Positions 57,355-64,000 of a stretch of DNA of 64,000 nucleotides are shown here, one piece after another. The position numbers and the translations under genes are program-made. The first letter of the stretch is position 1. Each line of letters opens with the position of its first letter. The stretch is from Arenibacter certesii DSM 19833 (GTDB taxonomy: Bacteria; Bacteroidota; Bacteroidia; Flavobacteriales; Flavobacteriaceae), in the NCBI RefSeq assembly GCF_000429545.1, contig NZ_AUCB01000022.1:18937-82936 (forward strand). Reading direction: 5' to 3'. Under the pieces are notes generated by a model that was given only the letters and a program-made list of their open reading frames with translations, did not search any database and was not told the origin of the DNA.

Positions 57355-58473
57355 ATGAATCTAAAAATTGCGGTTTTAGGTGGAGATGGAGTTGGACCAG
57401 AGGTATTGGCACAATCGTTAAAATGTTTACGTGCAGTAGAAGAGACTTTTCACCATCACTTTACTTTTACAGAAGGTGACATTGGGGCCGTGGCCATGGA
57501 AAAATATGGCAAACCGCTTCCGGAAGTTACCACTGAACTTTGCAGGGCATCAGATTCTATACTTTTTGGCACAATAGGGACCCTTAAATATGATGCCAAT
57601 CCAAGTGCTAAGGTCAGACCAGAACAGGGCTTATTACAGCTACGAAGAGAGCTAGAACTGTTTGCCAATATAAGACCAGTTAAAGTTTTCCCTACCTTGG
57701 TTAACAAATCGCCCTTAAAAAAACATGTGATATTTGGAACGGATTTTATAATATATAGAGAGTTAACCGGAGGAATATATTTTGGGGAAAAAAAATTAAG
57801 CAAAGACGGCACTATTGCTTCTGATCTCTGTGAATATTCAGAAAAAGAAATCAGCAGAATAGCTCATTTTGCCTTTAAATCCGCAAAAAACAGGAGAAAA
57901 AAGCTCACCTTAATTGATAAAGCCAATGTTCTAGAGACCTCTAGATTATGGCGTAAAGTAGTTACCAAAATTGGGGAAAGCTATCCAGAAGTAGCACTGG
58001 AATTTCTTTTTGTAGACAACGCTGCCATGCAGATGATGCTGCACCCAAACCAATTTGATGTTATACTGACCGAAAATATGTTTGGAGACATCCTTTCTGA
58101 TCAAGGAAGCGCCATATGCGGCACCAAAGGACTACTACCTTCAGCCTCTATTGGAAACGATTTTGCCATGTTTGAACCTTTTCACGGCTCTTACCCACAG
58201 GCGGAAGGAAAAAACATTGCCAACCCTATAGCCTCAATACTCTCTACAGCAATGATGTTAAGCCACTTTGGACTACATGAGGAATCTAGCGCCGTGGTTA
58301 CCGCTGTAGATAAATCCATGAGAAAACAAATCGTTACACAAGATTTAAATCCCGATAGTAAGTATGGTACCAATGAGGTAGGTGATTTTATTGCCGCCAA
58401 CATCATTGATTCTGATGAGAATTACAATTACAACTATGAAAACATTGGACTAGGGAGGTCTACCATTATATAG
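57355..58473 (+). CDS. leuB: 3-isopropylmalate dehydrogenase
   Basis: A 372-residue NAD-dependent enzyme that oxidatively decarboxylates 3-isopropylmalate. Motifs: [10 protein letters not shown] (nucleotide/substrate loop), [43 protein letters not shown] (metal Asp) and [10 protein letters not shown]. The first codon directly follows the leuA stop, so the pair is translationally coupled. The C-terminus carries a short acidic/Asn-Tyr-rich extension ([10 protein letters not shown]) not needed for catalysis. Confidence 0.94.
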   Translation: MNLKIAVLGGDGVGPEVLAQSLKCLRAVEETFHHHFTFTEGDIGAVAMEKYGKPLPEVTTELCRASDSILFGTIGTLKYDANPSAKVRPEQGLLQLRRELELFANIRPVKVFPTLVNKSPLKKHVIFGTDFIIYRELTGGIYFGEKKLSKDGTIASDLCEYSEKEISRIAHFAFKSAKNRRKKLTLIDKANVLETSRLWRKVVTKIGESYPEVALEFLFVDNAAMQMMLHPNQFDVILTENMFGDILSDQGSAICGTKGLLPSASIGNDFAMFEPFHGSYPQAEGKNIANPIASILSTAMMLSHFGLHEESSAVVTAVDKSMRKQIVTQDLNPDSKYGTNEVGDFIAANIIDSDENYNYNYENIGLGRSTII

Positions 58474-58508
58474 CTATAAAACAAAAGTTTAGGGTGCAGG
58501 TCAACCAA

Positions 58509-59759
58509 TTATTTCTCAGCTAATAACTGATCAATAAAACTATAGAAATCCTTTTTAAAGCTTAAATAATTATTCCCGGTTGCAGGGCCATTAAACCCTG
58601 TATGGATTTTTCTCACCTGTCCAGTTTTATCTATAATAATGGTAGTTGGATAAGACAAGATATGATTTAACATGGGTAATTTATCTTGTGCTAAAGTCTT
58701 ATCTGAACTAGCATATTGCGCCAACAGAATAGGGTACTCTACTCCTATTCTATCTTGTAATCTATTAATTGCCTTAAAAGCCGCTTCTGGCGTTTTTACA
58801 TACTCAAAGGCTAAAGCTACTACACGTACATCTTTATCTGCATTTTCTTTTAAATATTCCACTAAAAACTTGGTCTCATCCAAGCAATTGGGACACCAGG
58901 TTCCCATTATTTGCACCACCACCACTTTATCCTTATACGCTTCATCATCTAAGGAAACCATTTTTCCAGAAGCATCGGGAAAGCTGAATTCCAACTTGTC
59001 ATATCCCTCCTTTAAATAGGTCAACTCATCGGTCTGTGGTAAATCAAAATTTTCATTTCTTTTAGCCACAAAAGATTCCTTAAAATGATTCCCAGAATAA
59101 AATACTCCTTCCATAAGATTATCAGAAACCTTGCCCATAAACAAATAAGCGTGCGCGCCATCAAAGGTAGATAGCTTTAAGGAATCACCCTGCTGAATGC
59201 CTTCCAAATACCTATAATCTCCAGTAGCTGTCCTAAACGTACCAGTAACCCGATCATCTATCTGTTTAAATATACCTTTTGCCATATAACTGTTTTGGGT
59301 GCTAGGACTAAATTCTGTTTCCCAAGAACCAGTAACATTATATAATGGCTGCCCATCTCTTACAAATCTTTCTTTTACACCATAACTTGCCTTAAATGGC
59401 ACTTCTCTATTCAAATTATCTATTCTAAAAACACCGTCTATAGTTTCTGCTGTAAATGTAGCGGCTATATACCCTTCAAAAACCGGGAGCTTTATGAGAA
59501 TGGAATCTTTTTTAAAGGTAATTTCATTTACCGAAATTATCTCATCAGCATTATGGATTTCTATGGTATAATCGCCTTTATCCTCCCGTGCCAATATAAA
59601 ATTGAAAGGCAGTATTTTATTATCCATGGTTTGGAGCTTCGCCAACCATGTTCCTTCATTTATGCTGGAGGTTTGAGGGCTGTTACATGAAAAAATCAAT
59701 AAACTAAAAAACAAGAACAAGGTAATTCGAATTATATTTTTCACTTCTAAAGAAAACAA
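58509..59759 (-). CDS. TlpA-type thioredoxin lipoprotein
   Basis: A 416-residue exported lipoprotein (lipobox Cys25 in LLIFSC). Residues ~35-245 are beta-rich with a barrel-like pattern, and ~250-416 are a thioredoxin domain with active site GTWCPNC (Cys289 and Cys292) and cis-Pro motif SYPTTIIIDKTG. It belongs to the Bacteroidota TlpA/DUF-fused disulfide reductases that face the periplasm. The function of the N-terminal part is not known. Convergent with leuB, 35 bases apart. Confidence 0.88.
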   Translation of the reverse strand: MFSLEVKNIIRITLFLFFSLLIFSCNSPQTSSINEGTWLAKLQTMDNKILPFNFILAREDKGDYTIEIHNADEIISVNEITFKKDSILIKLPVFEGYIAATFTAETIDGVFRIDNLNREVPFKASYGVKERFVRDGQPLYNVTGSWETEFSPSTQNSYMAKGIFKQIDDRVTGTFRTATGDYRYLEGIQQGDSLKLSTFDGAHAYLFMGKVSDNLMEGVFYSGNHFKESFVAKRNENFDLPQTDELTYLKEGYDKLEFSFPDASGKMVSLDDEAYKDKVVVVQIMGTWCPNCLDETKFLVEYLKENADKDVRVVALAFEYVKTPEAAFKAINRLQDRIGVEYPILLAQYASSDKTLAQDKLPMLNHILSYPTTIIIDKTGQVRKIHTGFNGPATGNNYLSFKKDFYSFIDQLLAEK

Positions 59760-59815
59760 TTATTAGTATAATTAACGTATAAAATTACAACATAGAAATT
59801 AAACTTATCCGGTTT

Positions 59816-59953
59816 CTAAATTAGAATCCCAAATCTGCTCATCGGAAATTTGGAATCGCCCATCACACCGCTTTTACCTTCTGAAAGGGTAAACAATATT
59901 AGAATAAAAAATAAGACAATTCCATGCGATACCTGTTGAATGTATAGCTGCAT
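59816..59953 (-). CDS. possible small membrane protein (45 residues)
   Basis: An ATG at 59953 opens 45 codons to the stop at 59816. The product has one hydrophobic helix (ILFFILILFTLSE-like, residues ~10-25) and a polar tail ending FPMSRFGILI. It is divergent from pheT and begins inside the pheT promoter region, with only 32 bases between the two starts. No family recognised; it might be a small inner-membrane protein or an accidental frame. Confidence 0.35.
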   Translation of the reverse strand: MQLYIQQVSHGIVLFFILILFTLSEGKSGVMGDSKFPMSRFGILI

Positions 59954-59966
59954 TGTTTTATATTTG
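59936..59966 (+). promoter_or_regulatory. Bacteroidota promoter for pheT
   Basis: TTG at 59936-59938 and TATATTTG at 59959-59966 (exact TAnnTTTG) are separated by 20 bases, the standard -33/-7 spacing. Transcription would start near 59973, giving a leader of about 13 bases before the pheT ATG at 59986. Confidence 0.75.
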
Positions 59967-59985
59967 ACAACTCTAAAAATAAGCG

Positions 59986-62415
59986 ATGAAAATATCTTAT
60001 AACTGGCTAAAACAGTTTTTAAAAATTGATTGGGACTCCCATAAAACAGCGGAATTATTAACAGACTTAGGTTTAGAGGTTGAAGGTATTTCCGCATTCC
60101 AATCCGTTAAAGGAGGACTAGAGGGAATTGTAGTAGGTGAAGTGCTTACTTGCGTAAAACACCCTAATGCAGACAAACTACATTTAACCACAGTTGATGT
60201 TGGTTTGGAGCAACCCTTACAAATTGTTTGCGGCGCCCCAAATGTTGCCGCAGGCCAAAAAGTGCCAGTAGCCACAATAGGTACTACTTTATATACCAAA
60301 GAAGGCGAAGCGTGGAAAATTAAAAAAGGAAAGATTAGAGGCGAAGAAAGCCATGGGATGATCTGTGCTGAAGACGAACTTGGCTTAGGAGAAAGTCATG
60401 ATGGTATTATGGTTCTACCCAACAATTTAAAGGTGGGTACCCTGTGTTCTGAGGTTTTTAAGGTTGAGAACGATGAAGTTTTTGAAATTGGTCTGACACC
60501 CAACCGAGCCGATGCTATGAGTCATTTTGGTGTTGCACGGGATTTAAAAGCCGGACTTAAGCAAAGAAATATTCAAAAGGAGCTTATTACGCCTCCTGTT
60601 ACTAACTTTAATGTCGTTAACCGGTCTCTTAAAATAGATGTAGAAGTAGAAAAAAGCCTACTCGCGCCAAGATATTGCGGAATTACCATTAGCAATCTTG
60701 TAGTAAAACCATCACCAGAGTGGTTGAAAAATAGATTAAAAGCTATTGGACTTACTCCAAAAAACAACATTGTAGACGCCACTAATTATGTATTGCATGA
60801 GTTGGGACAACCCCTACACGCATTCGATACTGCTAAAATAAAAGGCAATAAGATTATTGTAAAAACACTCCCAAAAGATACCAAGTTCACCACTTTGGAC
60901 GGTATTGAGAGAACGTTGAGCGAAGAGGATCTAATGATCTGCGACATAGAGAAACCCTTGTGTTTAGCAGGTATATTTGGAGGTGAAAATTCTGGTGTTA
61001 GCAGTACTACGAGTAGCATTTTCTTGGAAAGTGCATTTTTCAATCCCGTAAGCGTCCGTAAATCAGCAAAAAGACATGGACTAAGTACCGATGCTTCCTT
61101 TAGATTTGAAAGAGGAATAGATATAGACAACGTGGAATATGCTTTAAAACGTGCTGCATTGCTTATTCTCGAAGTTGCCGGGGGTGAAATTACTTCCGAC
61201 ATTGTAGACATTTACCCTAAGAAAAAGGACGACTACCACGTATTCCTAACATTTGATAAGATTAACAAACTAGTCGGACAGGATCTGTCTAAAGATACTA
61301 TAAAATCAATTTTAGCCTCCTTAGAAATCAAAGTAAAAAACGTAACAGAGTCGGGCTTGGGATTGTCTATACCATTTTATAGAATAGATGTACAAAGGGA
61401 AGTAGATGTAATTGAGGAAATACTCCGTGTTTATGGGTATAATAATATAGAATTCACAGAAAAACTCAACGCTTCTATTGCTCCATCATCCAAATTTGAA
61501 GATTATAAAATTCAGAACATCATTGGAGACCAGTTGGCTTCCAATGGGTTTAATGAAATATTGGCCAATAGCCTTACCTCTCCGGAGTACAATAAATTAA
61601 GCTCGGATATTAAGGAAGAACAAACCATTACTATGCTAAATCCTTTAAGTTTAGACCTTTCGGTAATGAGACAGTCCATGCTTTTTTCTGGACTAGAGGC
61701 AGTGGAACACAATGCCAATAGAAAGATGAACAATCTTAAACTCTTTGAATTTGGGAAAACGTACCATCAATACCCAGAGAATAGAGAAGAAAAGAAACAT
61801 TTAAGTCTTATAGTTACAGGAAACAGAACGGAAGATAGTTGGGTATCCCCATCACAGAAATCGGATTTCTTTTATATGAAATCCGTGGTAACAAATGTTA
61901 TGACGCGATTGGGACTTCCTGAATTTCAGTCAGAACCCACAACAAGGTCAATTTTCTCTGAAGGGATTTCATTGAAAATCGATAATTCGGAGGTGGTATC
62001 CCTAGGAGTAATAGATAAGTCCATAACTACCGCATTCGACATAAAGGAAGAAGTATTATTTGCTGATTTTAATTGGGACTATATCCTGGAAGTATTAGGC
62101 CGTAGCAAACCCATTATGTTTAAAGAAATCACAAAATACCCAGGGGTAAAGCGCGATTATGCTCTTTTGGTAGATAATAGCGTGAGCTTTAAGCAAATTT
62201 ATGACATCGCCATAGAAACCGAAAAGAAGCTGCTTAAAAATGTAAACCTATTTGACGTTTATACCGGCAAGAGCCTTCCCGAAGGCAAAAAGTCCTATGC
62301 AGTTAGCTATACCTTACGCAATGAAAAAGCAACTTTAACGGACAAACAAGTAGATGGTATTATGAATAAGTTGAGAAAAAGATACCAAGAAGAATTAGGA
62401 GCTGAATTAAGATAA
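59986..62415 (+). CDS. pheT: phenylalanyl-tRNA synthetase beta subunit
   Basis: An 809-residue protein with the usual domain order: N-terminal ISYNWLKQFL helix, OB-fold tRNA-binding domain (~40-150, EGIVVGEVLTCVKHPNADKL, VCGAPNV), B3/B4 editing region (~215-390, LTPKNNIVDATNYVLHELGQPLHAFD), B5 domain (~405-475), catalytic-like core, and the C-terminal FDX-ACB domain (~715-808, KEITKYPGVKRDYALLVD). It charges tRNA-Phe with PheS. Length is normal. A good promoter precedes it and a strong terminator follows; the pheS gene is not in the window. Confidence 0.97.
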   Translation: MKISYNWLKQFLKIDWDSHKTAELLTDLGLEVEGISAFQSVKGGLEGIVVGEVLTCVKHPNADKLHLTTVDVGLEQPLQIVCGAPNVAAGQKVPVATIGTTLYTKEGEAWKIKKGKIRGEESHGMICAEDELGLGESHDGIMVLPNNLKVGTLCSEVFKVENDEVFEIGLTPNRADAMSHFGVARDLKAGLKQRNIQKELITPPVTNFNVVNRSLKIDVEVEKSLLAPRYCGITISNLVVKPSPEWLKNRLKAIGLTPKNNIVDATNYVLHELGQPLHAFDTAKIKGNKIIVKTLPKDTKFTTLDGIERTLSEEDLMICDIEKPLCLAGIFGGENSGVSSTTSSIFLESAFFNPVSVRKSAKRHGLSTDASFRFERGIDIDNVEYALKRAALLILEVAGGEITSDIVDIYPKKKDDYHVFLTFDKINKLVGQDLSKDTIKSILASLEIKVKNVTESGLGLSIPFYRIDVQREVDVIEEILRVYGYNNIEFTEKLNASIAPSSKFEDYKIQNIIGDQLASNGFNEILANSLTSPEYNKLSSDIKEEQTITMLNPLSLDLSVMRQSMLFSGLEAVEHNANRKMNNLKLFEFGKTYHQYPENREEKKHLSLIVTGNRTEDSWVSPSQKSDFFYMKSVVTNVMTRLGLPEFQSEPTTRSIFSEGISLKIDNSEVVSLGVIDKSITTAFDIKEEVLFADFNWDYILEVLGRSKPIMFKEITKYPGVKRDYALLVDNSVSFKQIYDIAIETEKKLLKNVNLFDVYTGKSLPEGKKSYAVSYTLRNEKATLTDKQVDGIMNKLRKRYQEELGAELR

Positions 62416-62862
62416 TATTTTATTTTTAATTCGCAAGACACCAGTGTTTAAATAGCACATTAAGACCATAATAGCCCGCTTTATGAGCGGGCTATTTCAT
62501 TATCTATAAACGTATTACTTTATCACTCCACCTAAAATCATTATCTCTTTAGGATTAGCTGCACCCTAGAAATTGCAAGAATCATAGTAGCATTAATTTG
62601 TAAAAGGTTGCTTTAATATTCATAGTTAGAACCAAAAGCGACCTATAAACGCCCTAATTTATTAGGATTCAGCTATTTATCACTCAAATGAAATAAATCT
62701 AGACCCTATACATTTTTATTTATCCTTGTTTTATCAATAAAAATTAGATAATTTAATTTATTAGATAAGCATACCATTTCTTTGGAAACTATTTATGATT
62801 TTTCATATACATTGAAATCCATAATTTCTTAACTTTATATCATTGCCTTAAATGAAAGAGAT
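62416..62862. other. intergenic region with pheT terminator
   Basis: About 450 bases between pheT and the next gene. The pheT hairpin is at 62470-62496. The rest is AT-rich with no ORF; the promoter of the following gene must lie in it. Confidence 0.5.
62470..62496 (+). terminator. terminator of pheT
   Basis: AATAGCCCGC pairs with GCGGGCTATT around a 7-base loop, 55 bases after the pheT stop, followed by TCATT. Confidence 0.85.
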
Positions 62863-63582
62863 ATGTTGTTGCAAAAAACCAATATTCAGAAAAAACTTAT
62901 TCTGGCAAAAAAAAAGGATAATTCCTCCGAATTAATACTGAAAGAGGTCTATGAAATCTTAAAGGAGTTGGATTCAGCTCAAGAAAGAATAGCTCAAAAC
63001 TTAGCGGCCAAATCCCTAAATGTAACTAATCTTTTTAATTTTGACCTCCTAGAAGCTTCTGATATCTATTCAATAGGCCATATTAAAAAAATTGCTATAG
63101 ACTACAGACTGCGCTTTTTGGATTCTCATTATTACAAAGGTGAAATTCCACCAGGAGCACTATCTAAAATAAGAAAGTTGGAAATGGAACACGGGATAGA
63201 ACTAAAAGGCTTTAAGATTCTTGCCCCCTCCAAGTTATTTAAACTAAAGGATCCTGACGATCCAATATTATTTGTCCCGATAAATAACGGCTATTATTAT
63301 CTAATTCATAAATGGGGAAACGATTTACACCCATTTAGAAAAGCCTTGATGTGGCCTTATAAGAATATGGGTAACCTCCTTGTATTTATATTACTATTAA
63401 GTTACCTCCTCACTTTAATAGTACCCCATGCACTATTCTCAAAAACGAGCTCCACTGCCCAATTCCTAATAATCTACTTTTTCATGATTAAATCGGTTGT
63501 ATCAATGGTGGTCTATTATGCTTTTGCAAAGGGCCAAAATTTTAGTCCCGCTGTATGGAACAGCAAGTATTTAAAAACATAA
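62863..63582 (+). CDS. membrane protein of unknown function (239 residues)
   Basis: The first ~165 residues are hydrophilic with helical and mixed segments (SELILKEVYEILKELDSAQERIAQ ... GIELKGFKILAPS), including a loop GNDLHPFRK. The last ~70 carry two membrane helices (residues ~172-192 and ~203-222, LLVFILLLSYLLTLIVP and FLIIYFFMIKSVVSMVVYY). No signal peptide, so the N-terminus is probably cytoplasmic. No family recognised. The start is the first ATG in a clean frame; alone on its strand. Confidence 0.55.
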   Translation: MLLQKTNIQKKLILAKKKDNSSELILKEVYEILKELDSAQERIAQNLAAKSLNVTNLFNFDLLEASDIYSIGHIKKIAIDYRLRFLDSHYYKGEIPPGALSKIRKLEMEHGIELKGFKILAPSKLFKLKDPDDPILFVPINNGYYYLIHKWGNDLHPFRKALMWPYKNMGNLLVFILLLSYLLTLIVPHALFSKTSSTAQFLIIYFFMIKSVVSMVVYYAFAKGQNFSPAVWNSKYLKT

Positions 63583-63727
63583 TTTTCTTTTTTCACGAAA
63601 GACATTTTACTTTCCTTCTGCTTAAACAATAAAATAGTTAACTAAAGTAGCACCTTAAAGTAGGCGCATTCAGAATTGACGCAACTGCTTGTTTATCAGG
63701 TATTTAATTCGTATATTTAGATATAAT

Positions 63728-63769
63728 AAAACCCCGAAAACGAGTCTCTAGCTCAAAAAACGGGGTTTT
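63728..63769 (+). terminator. terminator-like hairpin ahead of the transposase
   Basis: AAAACCCCG pairs with CGGGGTTTT around a 24-base loop that has its own GAG/CTC pairing. A T-run follows. It ends 8 bases before the transposase ATG, so it is either an insertion-sequence end structure or a barrier to incoming transcription. Confidence 0.65.
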
Positions 63770-63776
63770 TATCTTA

Positions 63777-64000
63777 ATGTCTATGTCCAAGATACGAAGA
63801 ATCCACGATTTCCAGCACAGTTTTACATTTTCCTCCCAGACCGAAGAGTTCGATGCGTTTTACGCCCGGTTTCTCGAAAGCGATCTTGGCAAGATCTATA
63901 TCGCCATCCCTTGGGACGAACTGGTAGCGGCCCTTGGTCTGAAGGAAGCCAAAAAGGGCCCAAGGTGCATCTTCTGCGCCAAGGGCAAACTTGCCCTTAT
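63777..64000 (+). CDS. DDE transposase, N-terminal part (cut by window end)
   Basis: From the ATG at 63777 (or 63783) the frame is open to the window edge, 74 codons. The product contains the pattern SDLGKIYIAIPWDELVAALG then LKEAKKGPRCIF and KGKLAL, which matches the N-terminus of IS4/IS5/IS1182-type transposases common in Cytophaga-Flavobacteria. The catalytic DDE part lies outside the window. GC is clearly higher than in neighbouring genes, a sign of a recent insertion. Confidence 0.75.
   Translation, partial: MSMSKIRRIHDFQHSFTFSSQTEEFDAFYARFLESDLGKIYIAIPWDELVAALGLKEAKKGPRCIFCAKGKLAL

Overview
The window looks like a chromosomal segment of a marine-type Flavobacteriaceae (Bacteroidota). 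It is AT-rich. Two upstream regions carry Bacteroidota-type -7 boxes (TAnnTTTG), one of them with a correctly spaced -33 TTG. Termination hairpins are common, the tRNA does not encode CCA, and many protein families are typical of the group: BfmA/BtgA mobilization protein, a Bacteroidota tyrosine recombinase with Ser at the first Arg position, DUF7467-like repeats, a CheB-CheR-PAS-kinase fusion and a REC-Crp regulator.

Region 1 (1-15.8 kb) is accessory and partly decayed. It opens with the 3' end of surE, then a FAD/NAD(P)-binding protein, a broken IS3-type orfA, two tiny stress-type genes (DUF1328 and a Lys-rich peptide), a ten-copy AAT microsatellite, a parDE module whose toxin has a C-terminal frameshift, and the first 56 codons of a serine recombinase. 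A 1400-residue CheB-CheR-PAS-histidine kinase of visibly higher GC follows, with the tail of a second such kinase just upstream of it. Two HTH genes, an intergenic region with oriT-like hairpins, a BfmA/BtgA mobilization gene and a tyrosine recombinase complete the block, which ends at tRNA-Pro(GGG). A 13-base near-copy of the tRNA 3' end at 5233-5245 could be the other attachment site. I read 5.2-15.7 kb as a degraded mobilizable element integrated at tRNA-Pro.

Region 2 (15.9-33 kb) holds a secreted FG-GAP/VCBS protein and an SDR protein, then a run DoxX - two exported DsrE-like proteins - TlpA that looks like an envelope thiol or sulfur relay. Next come an EamA exporter, a class A beta-lactamase-like hydrolase, an SBF-type transporter, exonuclease III, a site-2 protease with CBS domains, and a PAS kinase overlapping a REC-Crp regulator, followed by a Usp protein.

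Region 3 (33-45 kb) has hxlA-hxlB (formaldehyde fixation by the ribulose monophosphate route) divergent from an AraC regulator. After it are stress genes (HPF, DUF421, YqaE/Pmp3, PA2169-type four-helix protein), a CapK-like adenylate-forming enzyme, and a 778-residue lipoprotein that pairs a possible thioester (Cys-Gln) domain with five ~110-residue repeats. A TetR-like/ABC1-kinase pair follows.

Region 4 (44.7-64 kb) is mostly core metabolism and transport: a Usp-TPR protein, a glycerophosphodiesterase plus phosphodiesterase/phosphatase pair, a CPA2 antiporter with Usp-like tail, a sugar MFS porter, panB, an RluA-type pseudouridine synthase, a short leuA followed directly by leuB, a TlpA-type lipoprotein and pheT. 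The window ends inside a GC-rich DDE transposase preceded by a terminator-like hairpin.
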